From: Aureibaculum flavum
Lineage (GTDB): Bacteria; Bacteroidota; Bacteroidia; Flavobacteriales; Flavobacteriaceae
Assembly (NCBI RefSeq): GCF_016406085.1
Contig: NZ_JAEHFJ010000002.1
Location: 558,001-622,000 of the forward strand
Reading direction: 5' to 3'
Length of the DNA stretch: 64,000 bases
The notes under the pieces are model-generated. The model was not told the DNA's origin and did no database searches. It worked only from the letters and a program-made list of their open reading frames with translations. The first letter of the stretch is position 1, and every line of letters begins with the position of its first letter. Of the stretch, positions 46,647 through 56,262 are shown piece after piece. The position numbers and the translations under genes are program-made.

Positions 46647-47240
46647 TTATTTTAACAAATCTTTTCTTAATTGTTCAACATAGGCTGTAACTTGCCAACG
46701 CTCTTTCTCATTTAACTGTGAAGAATGCGATCCCATTAAGTTTCTACCGTACATAAGTACATGGTAAATACTTCCTTCTGTAACTTCTCTATCTTTATAG
46801 TTAGGAACACCTAAAAACTTCTCATTTTGCACAAGTACACCCTGACCATCACCTTTTGTTCCATGACAACTTGCACAATAGATACCATAAAGATATTTAC
46901 CTTGTTTCAAATTGTTTTCAGAAATGCGTACTATTGAATCTGTAGATGCTTTTTCCCATAATGGTGAGCGAACAGAATCTTTTGCATACTGATAACCAAT
47001 TTCAGAATTTGGAACATCATAAGTACTTTTACCTCTTGCGATAGTTCCATCAACCGGTAACTGAGCAGATATACCATTCTTAAACACAGGGTTTGTAGAA
47101 TAGGTTTCATATGATACCGCGTTATACATGTCAGTATCACCCATATATTGAACTTGTCTACTTCTTTTACTATCACCAGCACAAGAAACCATCAGCACTA
47201 GTAGAGTTACAATTGAAGTATATTTTATAAAGCTTTTCAT
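46647..47240 (-). CDS. actE: Alternative complex III subunit ActE (mono-heme cytochrome c)
   Basis: A 197-residue lipoprotein. The signal ends in LMVSC (Cys20). A single cytochrome c domain carries CASCHGTKGDGQG (CXXCH) and a likely axial Met in YGRNLMGSHSS. It would carry electrons within the complex towards the oxidase from the periplasmic face. It lies 96 bp downstream of actD, the largest gap inside this part of the operon. Confidence 0.94.
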   Translation of the reverse strand: MKSFIKYTSIVTLLVLMVSCAGDSKRSRQVQYMGDTDMYNAVSYETYSTNPVFKNGISAQLPVDGTIARGKSTYDVPNSEIGYQYAKDSVRSPLWEKASTDSIVRISENNLKQGKYLYGIYCASCHGTKGDGQGVLVQNEKFLGVPNYKDREVTEGSIYHVLMYGRNLMGSHSSQLNEKERWQVTAYVEQLRKDLLK

Positions 47241-47336
47241 GTATTTATATTTATAATTTTTTAACGGTCACATGCTGTTCGCAAATAATCATTCTTTTGA
47301 GGGATAAAATTTTTAACATGCTCGTTTCATCTTATA

Positions 47337-47861
47337 TTAATGTTTTTCCTTTACTGATATTTCTTCAGCACCTGTTTTTTCTAATAATGCAATTAGTGCA
47401 TCTTCATTTCCGTCAACTGCAACTTCCATTAAAAACTTATCATCAGTAGTTCTAGGATCTGGATTGTCAGCTGTTTGAAATGGCCAAATTTTACTTCTCA
47501 TATAGAAAGTAATCACCATTAAGTGAGCCGAAAAGAATACAGTCATCTCAAACATTACAGGCACAAAAGCCGGCATGTTTTCTAAAAAACTAAAACTAGG
47601 CTTACCACCTATATTCTGTGGCCAATCTACTATCATTATATTATTTAAAAACCATATAGAAAAGGCTAAACCCGTTACCCCGAATATAAATGCCATTATA
47701 GCCAATCGCGTAGGTGGTATACCCATTGCTTTGTCTAAACCGTGTACTGGAAAAGGTGTATAAACCTCATCAATATGATGGTGTGCTGCTCTTACCTCTT
47801 TTACGGCATTTAAAAGCACATCATCATCATCGTATAATGCATGTATTACTTTAGAACTCAT
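47337..47861 (-). CDS. actD: Alternative complex III subunit ActD (DUF3341)
   Basis: A 174-residue membrane protein with two TM helices (about 57-77 and 103-125) flanked by cytoplasmic ends. Family motifs TPFPVHGLDKAMG and the PTRLAIMAFIFG stretch are visible. ActD is a structural subunit without a cofactor. The start of this gene is 2 bp after the stop of actC, so the two are likely coupled. Confidence 0.93.
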   Translation of the reverse strand: MSSKVIHALYDDDDVLLNAVKEVRAAHHHIDEVYTPFPVHGLDKAMGIPPTRLAIMAFIFGVTGLAFSIWFLNNIMIVDWPQNIGGKPSFSFLENMPAFVPVMFEMTVFFSAHLMVITFYMRSKIWPFQTADNPDPRTTDDKFLMEVAVDGNEDALIALLEKTGAEEISVKEKH

Positions 47862-47863
47862 AA

Positions 47864-49612
47864 TTACGATTTAAGTTTATTAGCCTGTCCTGCCCAATCA
47901 TCTCTTTGTGCTCTTCCTGGGAAAGAACCCGTGATTGAATCTAACAAGTCATATTCTTTATTTGTCATTTTGCTAACCTGTGCAAAGGTGTAAATACCTA
48001 TTTGATTTAGCGTTTTCTCCATTACTGGACCAATACCGCTGATCTTTTTAAGATTATCTGCCTTATCTTTTGCAGCATCAAAAGTACCTAAACTTTCAAG
48101 TAAGCTATTTGTTTTAGCTTGTTTATCATCTACATCAACTATTGGTTTCTCAATAATTTTTTCTTCTTTAACAATTTCTTGTTTGATGACAACTGGTTCT
48201 TTTTTAACTTCAGTTTTTACAGCACTAGGATTATCTCTTTCTCTTTTAAAATTATTACCTGATGATTTTAAGATAGACTTAACCTCTGCTTGTGCAATGA
48301 CTGGGAACGTTCTAGCATACAATAAAAACAGTACAAAGAAAAATCCTATAGTTCCTACAAAAATACCGATATCGACAAATGTTGGTGAAAACTGTGTCCA
48401 TGATGATGGCAGATGTCCTCTACTCAAGTTGATCACAATAATATCAAAACGTTCAAACCACATACCAATATTAATGAAAATAGCTATTATGAATGTCCAT
48501 ATATAATTTCTTCTAATTTTCTTAAACCAAAATAGTTGCGGAATAATAGAATTACAAATTATCAATGACCAGAATGCCCACCAATATGGTCCTGTTGCAG
48601 CACCTACCGATAAATACACAAAATCTTCATAACTACTACCTGTATACCAACCCACAAAAAGTTCTGATAAATAAGCAACCGTAACAATACCTCCAGTTAC
48701 TAAGATTACTTTATTCATGTTTTCAACATGTACTCTTGTAATATAGTCTTCTAAGTTACTTACTTTACGCATAATTAATAATAGCGTCTGTACCATTGCA
48801 AAACCAGAGAATACTGCACCTGCAACAAAGTAAGGTGGATACACCGTACTATGCCAACCTGGTATTACCGAAGTAGCAAAATCAAATGATACAATTGTAT
48901 GTACAGAAAGTACTAATGGAGTTGCTAAACCTGCTAACACTAAAGAAACTTCTTCAAAACGTTGCCAGTCTTTAGCTTTACCGCTCCATCCAAAACTTAC
49001 CAAACTGTAAATCTTCTTTTGAAATGGTTTCGTAGCTCTATCTCTAATCATAGCGAAATCAGGTAACAAACCTGTCCACCAGAATACTAATGATACTGAT
49101 AAATACGTAGAAATAGCGAATACATCCCATAATAATGGCGAGTTAAAGTTTACCCATAACGAACCTAAAGGATTTGGTACTGGTAAGGTATAAAACCCAT
49201 TCCAAATTCTACCCATGTGTATTAATGGGAACAAACCAGCTTGAAAAACCGCAAAGATTGTCATTGCTTCAGCAGAACGGTTAATACCCATTCTCCATTT
49301 TTGACGGAATAATAAAAGTACCGCAGAAATTAATGTACCAGCATGACCGATACCTACCCACCATACAAAGTTGGTAATATCCCAAGCCCAGTTAATTCTG
49401 TTGTTTAGACCCCAAACACCAATACCTGTACCTATGGTATAAGCGATTGATCCAATACCCCAAAGAAAGGCTATCAATGCAATTGTAAAAGCTATATACC
49501 AACTTTTATTGGCTTTACCTTCAATTGGAGCGGCTACATCTAAAGTAATATCATGGTAACTTTTGTCTCCAGTGATAATTGGCTCTCTAATAGGTGCTTC
49601 GTAATGACCCAT
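47864..49612 (-). CDS. actC: Alternative complex III subunit ActC with C-terminal helix-hairpin-helix domain
   Basis: Residues 1-440 form the NrfD-like membrane subunit (about ten TM helices, motif WWVGIGHAGTLISA) that contacts ActB and helps form the quinol site. A charged linker rich in Lys, Glu and Val follows (about 455-515). The end is a helix-hairpin-helix-like domain (about 518-582) containing LKKISGIGPVMEKTLNQIG and ending GRAQRDDWAGQANKL. This tail resembles the accessory domain (COG3743-like) attached to some complex I subunits and ribosomal proteins. No stop or frameshift separates it. It is flanked by actB (25 bp) and actD (2 bp). Confidence 0.93.
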   Translation of the reverse strand: MGHYEAPIREPIITGDKSYHDITLDVAAPIEGKANKSWYIAFTIALIAFLWGIGSIAYTIGTGIGVWGLNNRINWAWDITNFVWWVGIGHAGTLISAVLLLFRQKWRMGINRSAEAMTIFAVFQAGLFPLIHMGRIWNGFYTLPVPNPLGSLWVNFNSPLLWDVFAISTYLSVSLVFWWTGLLPDFAMIRDRATKPFQKKIYSLVSFGWSGKAKDWQRFEEVSLVLAGLATPLVLSVHTIVSFDFATSVIPGWHSTVYPPYFVAGAVFSGFAMVQTLLLIMRKVSNLEDYITRVHVENMNKVILVTGGIVTVAYLSELFVGWYTGSSYEDFVYLSVGAATGPYWWAFWSLIICNSIIPQLFWFKKIRRNYIWTFIIAIFINIGMWFERFDIIVINLSRGHLPSSWTQFSPTFVDIGIFVGTIGFFFVLFLLYARTFPVIAQAEVKSILKSSGNNFKRERDNPSAVKTEVKKEPVVIKQEIVKEEKIIEKPIVDVDDKQAKTNSLLESLGTFDAAKDKADNLKKISGIGPVMEKTLNQIGIYTFAQVSKMTNKEYDLLDSITGSFPGRAQRDDWAGQANKLKS

Positions 49613-49637
49613 AATTATATACTATTCTTAATTATTA

Positions 49638-52600
49638 TTATGATTCGTTTGTGTTTCTAATATCCACTTGATAGAATACATTAGGTTGTGTACCTACAAA
49701 ATCCAATAAATGGAAAGTTCTATCATCTTCTTTAATATGTGCTACTTTACTATCTTTATCATTAACATCTCCAAACACCATGGCACCAGTACTACATGCA
49801 TTAACACACGCTGTAGTAAACTCTCCATCCTTAACAGGTCTTCCTTCTTTTTTAGCTTTTAATATGGTAGCTTGAGTCATTTGAATACACATAGAACATT
49901 TCTCCATTACCCCTCTAGAACGTACTGTAACATCTGGGTTAAGTACCATTCTACCTAGGTCATTGTTCATGTTATAATCAAACTCGTTATTATCAAAATA
50001 TTTAAACCAGTTAAATCTACGTACTCTATAAGGACAGTTATTTGCACAATAACGAGTACCAATACAACGGTTATATGCCATCTGGTTTTGACCTTGACGA
50101 CCATGAGATGTTGCTGCAACCGGACAAACTGTTTCACATGGTGCGTGATTACAATGTTGACACATTACAGGTTGGAAAGTAACATTAGGATTATCAGAAG
50201 GATGCGTTTGAGCATTAAAATACGTACCCGTACCAAAAATACCTTCTTCTTTCCCTCTCTCTTCAGTCATATCAGAAGAATAATATCTATCAATACGCAA
50301 CCAGTGCATATCTCTACTCTTTCTGATTTCATCTTTACCAACAACAGGAACATTATTTTCTGCATGACATGCTACAATACATGCCGCACAACCAATACAC
50401 GTAGCTAAATCTATTGAAAGGTTAAATTTCGTACCTAAAGAATCATCAAATCTTTCCCATAAATCTACTTTCTCCAATGAAACATTTTGATGGTCTAATT
50501 GAACATGAGGTTCAGGATTCCAATCGTGTTTTGGCTTATTAACAAAATCATCTAGAGTTGTTTCTCTAATAATTTCATCTCTACCCATTAAGGTATGTTG
50601 TAACTGAATACATGCAAATTCATGTTCACCAGCAACCTTTTCAATAGTTACTGATTGATGATTTGAAAAATTTTGATATAAAGGATAGGCATTAACACCT
50701 ACTTGTAAATCTTTTTGAACTGCAGCAGATTTTCTACCATAACCTAGAGCTAAACCAATACTACCAGGTGCTTGTCCCGGTTGAATATATACGGGTACAT
50801 TTTCTAAGGATACCCCATTTACGGTTATGTTTGCTAAATCGCCATTTAAGGCTCCATTAGAAACTGTTCTATTGGTAATCTCTTTTGCAATAGCATCAAC
50901 TCTAGAGATGGTAATATAATTATCCCATGAAGTTCTAGTAATTGGATCTGGCAATTCTTGTAACCAAGGATTATTAGCCATTTGTCCATTACCCATACTC
51001 GTTTTAGTATATAATTCCAACTCTAAATCAGCAGGTTTTATAGAAGCTGCCAAAGCCGTTAATGCTCCTTGAACTGAAACTGTTTCCGGAGAAATTTGAC
51101 TTGGAATCTCTTCATCAAAAATAGCAGTTTCAACAGCATCAGCTACTGTACCAATATGACGAACACCATCGTGTAATGTATTGTTCCATGAAAGTCCTTT
51201 TAATACGTTAGACTTCCAATATGCTTTTAAATAATCGTGGTATGATAGTGAACTACCATTCCATTTTAACAATGTATCTTGAAACTGACGTGTATTAAAT
51301 AAAGGTCTGATTGTTGGTTGTGTTAAACCAAAATGACCTTTCTTAATTCTTACATCACCCCAAGATTCTAAATAATGAGGAACTGCTCCTACATACTGAG
51401 CTGCAGATGCCGTTTCGTCATCTCCCATAGAAAAAGCTATAGAGAGTTTTACTTTTTTAAGTGCTTCAACAAAATCAGCACTGTTGGCTAATGTATAAGC
51501 TGGATTGGTAAGATAGGTAATCAATCCACCAACTTTACCTGCTTTCATATCCTCAATTAATTGAGACACTTTAGCATCGCTACCACTTCTTACATATTTT
51601 GGAGCTACTGTATTTACAGCTTCACTACCAATTGCCTTATTAATAGCCAATGCCAATAATTGAGCATTTTTATCTTGTATTCCAGTTACAACCACTGCTT
51701 TTTTACCAGCAGCTTGCAATTGTTTTATCGTTTGCTTTACCCCCTCTTCAATTGAAGTAGATTTTGTTGAACCTCCACCAACTAAAGCGTTATAAACATT
51801 TAATAATACTTGTTTTTGTTCTGATGGCTTCACCATATAACGCCTATCTGCGTTACTACCTGTTAGCGATAAGTTAGACTCAATCTGCACATGGCGAGAC
51901 ATTTTTCCGTGATTTGGAATTCTGCTTTTTGCATACCCTACTTCAAAACCTCCACCTTGCCAATCTCCTAAGAAATCTGCACCAATACTTACAATTACCT
52001 CAGCTTTAGAAAAATCATAGTCTGGTAATGCTCTCTCTCCGTATAATGTCTCAAACGCATCTAAAGCAGCAGATTCGGAAACTGCATCATAAGCGATATG
52101 CTTAACATTAGCATAAGATGCTTTAAAATCTTGTATTAGTTGATTTGTTGTTGGACTCGCTGTAGTACCTGTTAAAAATACAATAGTTTCATTATTGGCT
52201 TTTAACGCATTTAACTCAGCCATTGTAGCTTTATCAAAAGTACTCCAATTTACAGGCTCTCCTTTAGCTCTAGGATTTTGTAAACGGTTATTATCATATA
52301 AAGCTAAAATCGAAGCTTGTACCCTTGCATTGGTACCCCCTTGATTTCCAGCTAATTTATTTGGTTCAATTTTAATAGGACGTCCTTCACGAACTTTCAC
52401 TAGTAAGTTGGCGAAATCGTATCCGTTTGCCATTGATGTCGCATAATAATCTGCTACACCTGGTGTAACTTCATCAGGCTTTATTACGTAAGGAATAGAT
52501 TTAACTACTGGCCCCTCACAAGCTGCCAATGACGCTGCTGCTGTTGTAAAACCAACATATTTTAAAAAGTCCCGTCTTGAAGTTGAAGAAGATTCTAATG

Positions 52601-52730
52601 CTTCCTTATCACCAAGAAACTCATCTGTTGGTAAATCTTCAGCAAATTCTGATGTTTTTAGCTTTTCAACAATAGAGCTGTTTTCATTAAGCTCTTCAAC
52701 ACCTCTCCAGTATTTCTTGTTTGACGCCAT
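49638..52730 (-). CDS. actB: Alternative complex III subunit ActB (molybdopterin-like domain plus Fe-S domain)
   Basis: A 1030-residue periplasm-facing subunit. A Tat-like motif appears at residues 51-57 (SRRDFLK) within TSRRDFLKYVGFTTAAASL and a lipobox-like LAAC at 68-71. A molybdopterin-oxidoreductase-like domain, which in this family lacks the cofactor, spans about 75-720. A ferredoxin-type domain with four Cys sets follows: CIGCAACIVAC, CQHCNHAPC with ETVCP, CIGTRYCANNCP, and CSMC with CVNAC. These would hold three [4Fe-4S] and one [3Fe-4S] cluster, an electron wire. It is the second gene of the operon, 25 bp before actC. Confidence 0.95.
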   Translation of the reverse strand: MASNKKYWRGVEELNENSSIVEKLKTSEFAEDLPTDEFLGDKEALESSSTSRRDFLKYVGFTTAAASLAACEGPVVKSIPYVIKPDEVTPGVADYYATSMANGYDFANLLVKVREGRPIKIEPNKLAGNQGGTNARVQASILALYDNNRLQNPRAKGEPVNWSTFDKATMAELNALKANNETIVFLTGTTASPTTNQLIQDFKASYANVKHIAYDAVSESAALDAFETLYGERALPDYDFSKAEVIVSIGADFLGDWQGGGFEVGYAKSRIPNHGKMSRHVQIESNLSLTGSNADRRYMVKPSEQKQVLLNVYNALVGGGSTKSTSIEEGVKQTIKQLQAAGKKAVVVTGIQDKNAQLLALAINKAIGSEAVNTVAPKYVRSGSDAKVSQLIEDMKAGKVGGLITYLTNPAYTLANSADFVEALKKVKLSIAFSMGDDETASAAQYVGAVPHYLESWGDVRIKKGHFGLTQPTIRPLFNTRQFQDTLLKWNGSSLSYHDYLKAYWKSNVLKGLSWNNTLHDGVRHIGTVADAVETAIFDEEIPSQISPETVSVQGALTALAASIKPADLELELYTKTSMGNGQMANNPWLQELPDPITRTSWDNYITISRVDAIAKEITNRTVSNGALNGDLANITVNGVSLENVPVYIQPGQAPGSIGLALGYGRKSAAVQKDLQVGVNAYPLYQNFSNHQSVTIEKVAGEHEFACIQLQHTLMGRDEIIRETTLDDFVNKPKHDWNPEPHVQLDHQNVSLEKVDLWERFDDSLGTKFNLSIDLATCIGCAACIVACHAENNVPVVGKDEIRKSRDMHWLRIDRYYSSDMTEERGKEEGIFGTGTYFNAQTHPSDNPNVTFQPVMCQHCNHAPCETVCPVAATSHGRQGQNQMAYNRCIGTRYCANNCPYRVRRFNWFKYFDNNEFDYNMNNDLGRMVLNPDVTVRSRGVMEKCSMCIQMTQATILKAKKEGRPVKDGEFTTACVNACSTGAMVFGDVNDKDSKVAHIKEDDRTFHLLDFVGTQPNVFYQVDIRNTNES

Positions 52731-52883
52731 TCTTTGTTTTAGTTATTTGTTATTTAGTTATGGTTATTCGATTAACTCTGAAACCAATTCTAAACTTTTA
52801 ATTTTAATTCTTTTTTTACTTCGTTTCAGCTACTTCTAAATCCTCTCTCATTTACACATAAATCATTATGTCTACATGCGGAA

Positions 52884-54413
52884 TTAATAGTGACACTTAC
52901 CACATTCCATACCACCCATTTGTGCTACGGTAACTTTTTCAACACCATATTTCTTGGACAACTCATCATGTATTTTAGCATAATATTCGTTATCTTCAAC
53001 TTTAACTTCAGTTTCTCTATGACAATTGATACACCATCCCATTGTTAATGGAGAAAACTGTTCTACTTCTTCCATTTCCTCTACAGGTCCATGACATTTT
53101 TGACAAGCTACACCTCCAACAGTTACGTGTTGCGAGTGATTAAAATATGCGAAATCTGGTAAGTTATGGATACGTATCCATTCGATAGGTCTTTGTTCAT
53201 AACCTGCTATATATGCATTTGCCTCTTTATCCCATCCTACAGCATCATAAATTTTCTGAATTTCACCATCGTAAAAAGCCTTATCATTTTCAACAGTTAC
53301 AGGACCGTTATATTCTGAAATACCTTTATGACAATTCATACAAACATTTACTGAAGGAATACCTGAAGTCTTACTATGCTTTGCTGAAGAGTGACAATAT
53401 TGACAATCAATTTTATTATCTCCGGCATGTATTTTATGTGAAAAAGCGATGGGTTGCACTGGCTTATACCCTTGGTCGTTACCTATACTCATCATACCCC
53501 AATACGCTAAATAACCTACTACTAATAATAAAGCAATTGTTGTAACCAATTTTAGGAATTCGTTTTTACTCATAAAGTAAACCCAAACTACAGCAATAGC
53601 TAAAACAAGCATCACCAAATAGGTTGCCCAAGGAATTGGTGTTGTTTCCGCTACTGAACTAACTTCTTCTCCACCTATCTTTTTAGCCTCTAAAATTGAC
53701 GAATGTTTTGTGTATAATAAAATAGCATCGATATCTGCATCTGACAATTGAGGAAAAGCGGTCATCGGTGACCCACCATATTCATCAAAAATAGCAATTG
53801 CATCAGCATCACCGCTAGCTCTTAAAGCTGCATTATCTTTAATCCATGAATGTAACCATTCATCTGATCGTCTATCTTGTACTTTCGCTAAAGCAGGCCC
53901 AATCAATTTTGAATCTAATTTATGACACGCCGCACAATTGGCATTAAAAGTCTTTTTACCTTTAATTACTTCTAAAGAATCAATACCCAAAGAAGCTGCA
54001 GTTACAAAAGCAGCATCACCACCTTCAACCTTTTCAACAGGCTTATCATCTGTATACGCTAAAACATCTTTAATATCTTGATCTGAAAATTGAGGATATG
54101 CCACCATTGGCATTTTATTATACTCTTCATAGATTGCTATTGCATCAGCATCTCCAGTAGCTCTAAGAGCTGCGTTATCTTTAATCCATGCAATTAACCA
54201 ATCCTGCTCTCTTCTCTCAGTAACACCTTTTAACGGCGGTCCTATTAACTTACTATCCAATTTATGACAAGCAGCACAATTAGCATTGAATATTTTTTTA
54301 CCATTATCAAGATTAGCCTCTTGAGCAAATATCTGTGATGTAAAAAGTAAAACAAAAGTAAGACTAGAAACGAGTATTCTTAAGATTTTACGGTGTTGAT
54401 TCACACTTTTCAT
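52884..54413 (-). CDS. actA: Alternative complex III subunit ActA: duplicated cytochrome c domains plus pentaheme domain
   Basis: A protein of 509 residues from the ATG at 54413; an in-frame start at 54479 precedes the signal peptide and is less likely. After the signal (about 1-30) come two near-identical mono-heme cytochrome c domains, each with FNANCAACHKLDSKLIGP (CXXCH at 46-50 and 160-164). Two TM helices (262-280 and 287-308) follow. A cytochrome c7/c3-type domain with five CXXCH motifs starts at 337, 358, 437, 461 and 504. That makes seven hemes in all. It leads the operon and feeds electrons towards ActB or cytochrome c. Confidence 0.95.
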   Translation of the reverse strand: MKSVNQHRKILRILVSSLTFVLLFTSQIFAQEANLDNGKKIFNANCAACHKLDSKLIGPPLKGVTERREQDWLIAWIKDNAALRATGDADAIAIYEEYNKMPMVAYPQFSDQDIKDVLAYTDDKPVEKVEGGDAAFVTAASLGIDSLEVIKGKKTFNANCAACHKLDSKLIGPALAKVQDRRSDEWLHSWIKDNAALRASGDADAIAIFDEYGGSPMTAFPQLSDADIDAILLYTKHSSILEAKKIGGEEVSSVAETTPIPWATYLVMLVLAIAVVWVYFMSKNEFLKLVTTIALLLVVGYLAYWGMMSIGNDQGYKPVQPIAFSHKIHAGDNKIDCQYCHSSAKHSKTSGIPSVNVCMNCHKGISEYNGPVTVENDKAFYDGEIQKIYDAVGWDKEANAYIAGYEQRPIEWIRIHNLPDFAYFNHSQHVTVGGVACQKCHGPVEEMEEVEQFSPLTMGWCINCHRETEVKVEDNEYYAKIHDELSKKYGVEKVTVAQMGGMECGKCHY

Positions 54414-54495
54414 ATTATAAAATATATTATCTGGTGTCGTTTTGGTACGATTTTTTCTATTCAAGAAATGAAAACGCATTCTTAGAAAGATTTGA

Positions 54496-54524
54496 CAAAA
54501 ATAACATTATTTGGATACAAGCAA
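54496..54524 (-). promoter_or_regulatory. Promoter of the act-cox operon
   Basis: On the minus strand TTG (54524-54522) and TATTTTTG (54503-54496) are separated by 18 bp, a good match to TTG-N17-23-TANNTTTG. The leader to the ATG at 54413 is about 76 nt. This is the best-formed promoter in the window and lies back to back with the SPOR gene. Confidence 0.6.
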
Positions 54525-54627
54525 AATCTAAAAATAATGTTAAATGCAATTTATAATGGTTCTAAATAACGAATGATATGTTAAAGCTAAAAACAAAATT
54601 TTAAATTTGCCAAAACAAAAACCTATA

Positions 54628-55035
54628 ATGAAATCATTTTTAAACAGATACAGCATAGCAATCTTTATAATATCACTATTAAGTACTAACCTTATCATGG
54701 CACAGCAAGAAGGGAACTTAAAAATAGTAAGCAGTGAAAGTATAAAAAACATCGTAGCTAAAAAAAGAGCACATAATAAAAACACAACAAAAGTTAAAGG
54801 GTACAGAATTCAGATATTTTTTGGAAGTGAGCAGGGAGCCTATAAGGCTCGTGAGGAATTTAACACCTTATTTCCTGATGCCTACTTAAAGATTGAGAAT
54901 TTTCCACCGGATTGGAAAGTACGTGTTGGAAACTACAAAACACAACTAGCGGCAGATAGAGCTCTCGTTGAAATTAAAGAAAATTTTGGTGGAGCAATTG
55001 TGTTAGCCGAGCTAATTGATGTGCAAAGAGACTAA
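54628..55035 (+). CDS. SPOR domain-containing exported protein
   Basis: A protein of 135 residues from the ATG at 54628; the TTG at 54607 would add seven residues before the signal peptide. The signal is MKSFLNRYSIAIFIISLLSTNLIMAQ. The C-terminal SPOR domain (about 58-130, GYRIQIFFGSEQGAYKAREEF and WKVRVGNYKTQLAADRAL) binds denuded glycan strands of septal peptidoglycan in other bacteria. It is likely a periplasmic septum-associated protein. A TAAATTTG -7 element at 54602-54609 lies 18 bp upstream. It diverges from actA and is followed by ruvB. Confidence 0.9.
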   Translation: MKSFLNRYSIAIFIISLLSTNLIMAQQEGNLKIVSSESIKNIVAKKRAHNKNTTKVKGYRIQIFFGSEQGAYKAREEFNTLFPDAYLKIENFPPDWKVRVGNYKTQLAADRALVEIKENFGGAIVLAELIDVQRD

Positions 55036-55131
55036 AGTAATTTAACCTTATAGTTCTATTTACGAGAAAATAAATAATTAACGATTTTTGAATTTTATAA
55101 TTTGTGAATCAAAATAACTTATTTTTGTTCA

Positions 55132-56154
55132 ATGAATGAAAACCTAAATCCTTCCGATGAAAATTTTTCAAATGAAGAAATTGACGTTGAAAAACAATTA
55201 CGACCGTTAAATTTTAATGATTTTACTGGACAGGAGCAGGTTCTTGAGAATCTAAAAATTTTTGTTGAAGCAGCCAACCTTAGAGATGAAGCTTTAGACC
55301 ACACTTTATTTCATGGACCTCCAGGATTAGGAAAAACTACATTAGCTCATATTTTATCAAACGAACTCAACGCAAACATTAAAGTTACTTCTGGTCCTGT
55401 GTTAGATAAACCAGGTGACTTAGCGGGGCTTTTGACCAATTTAGGAGAACGTGATGTCTTATTTATTGATGAAATACATCGTTTAAGTCCTATAGTAGAA
55501 GAATACCTCTACTCTGCCATGGAAGATTATAAGATTGATATTATGATCGAATCTGGGCCAAATGCCCGAACTGTTCAAATCAACTTAGAACCGTTTACAC
55601 TAATAGGTGCAACAACAAGATCTGGTTTATTAACCGCTCCAATGCGAGCTCGTTTTGGAATTAACAGCCGTTTAGAATACTATCAAACTGATTTACTAAC
55701 AACAATTGTACAACGAAGTGCCACTATTTTAGATGTACCTATATCTATGGAAGCCGCAATTGAAATTGCTGGAAGAAGTCGTGGTACACCTAGAATTGCA
55801 AATGCCCTTTTACGAAGAGTTCGCGATTTTGCCCAAATAAAAGGTGATGGTACTATTGATATTGGTATTGCAAAATTTGCTCTAAAAGCGTTACACGTAG
55901 ACGCTCATGGTCTAGATGAAATGGATAATAAAATTCTTATCACCATTATCGATAAATTTAAAGGTGGCCCTGTAGGAATTACAACACTCGCTACTGCAGT
56001 TAGTGAAAGTGCCGAAACTATTGAAGAAGTTTATGAACCCTTTTTAATTCAGCAAGGTTTTATTATGAGAACTCCTCGAGGCAGAGAAGTAACTGAACAT
56101 GCTTATAAACATTTAGGCAAAATTAAAGGAAGTGTTCAAGGTGGTCTTTTTTAA
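55132..56154 (+). CDS. ruvB: Holliday junction branch migration helicase RuvB
   Basis: A 340-residue AAA+ motor. The N-terminus is [18 protein letters not shown], Walker A is GPPGLGKTT, Walker B is [11 protein letters not shown], and sensor 1 is GATTRSG. An arginine-finger region [14 protein letters not shown] and a C-terminal winged helix ([24 protein letters not shown], here split by turns) complete it. RuvB drives branch migration with RuvA, encoded 4.8 kb downstream. A TATTTTTG motif (55120-55127) ends only 4 bp before the ATG, which would make the transcript nearly leaderless. Confidence 0.97.
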   Translation: MNENLNPSDENFSNEEIDVEKQLRPLNFNDFTGQEQVLENLKIFVEAANLRDEALDHTLFHGPPGLGKTTLAHILSNELNANIKVTSGPVLDKPGDLAGLLTNLGERDVLFIDEIHRLSPIVEEYLYSAMEDYKIDIMIESGPNARTVQINLEPFTLIGATTRSGLLTAPMRARFGINSRLEYYQTDLLTTIVQRSATILDVPISMEAAIEIAGRSRGTPRIANALLRRVRDFAQIKGDGTIDIGIAKFALKALHVDAHGLDEMDNKILITIIDKFKGGPVGITTLATAVSESAETIEEVYEPFLIQQGFIMRTPRGREVTEHAYKHLGKIKGSVQGGLF

Positions 56155-56162
56155 CGATAATT

Positions 56163-56222
56163 GGGTAATTCCCTTTTAAAAAAGGGTATAAACCCCTTTG
56201 TTATTTAAGGGATAAACCCCTT
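56163..56222. promoter_or_regulatory. Three GGG-N5/6-CCC inverted repeats, two in tandem: probable operator array
   Basis: GGG-TAATT-CCC (56163-56173), AAGGG-TATAA-ACCCCTT (56182-56198) and AAGGG-ATAAA-CCCCTT (56207-56222). The last two are almost identical with centres about 25 bp apart. GC-rich palindromes are striking in this AT-rich DNA. They precede the small membrane-protein gene and the last overlaps its -33 TTG. Confidence 0.55.
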
Positions 56223-56251
56223 GACAACTGATAATTAGCATTGTAGTTTTA
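56221..56251 (+). promoter_or_regulatory. Promoter of the small membrane-protein gene
   Basis: TTG at 56221-56223 and TAGTTTTA at 56244-56251 are separated by 20 bp; the -7 element has one mismatch to TANNTTTG. The TTG is the end of the distal operator copy. The start codon at 56263 is 11 bp beyond, giving a very short leader. Confidence 0.45.
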
Positions 56252-56262
56252 CAACAAAAACT

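Noticed and set aside
48183-48506. 107-codon plus-strand frame inside actC
   Set aside because: It mirrors the linker and last helices of actC. Its composition follows the complementary strand and there is no start signal.
50088-50408. 106-codon open frame on the plus strand inside actB
   Set aside because: Opposite strand of a clearly coding Fe-S domain, with no promoter and no family-like motif. It is a shadow of the real gene.
54540-54785. 81-codon minus-strand frame over the SPOR gene start
   Set aside because: It would span the actA promoter and overlap a well-supported SPOR gene. Low-complexity hydrophobic sequence results from reverse-complemented A-rich DNA.
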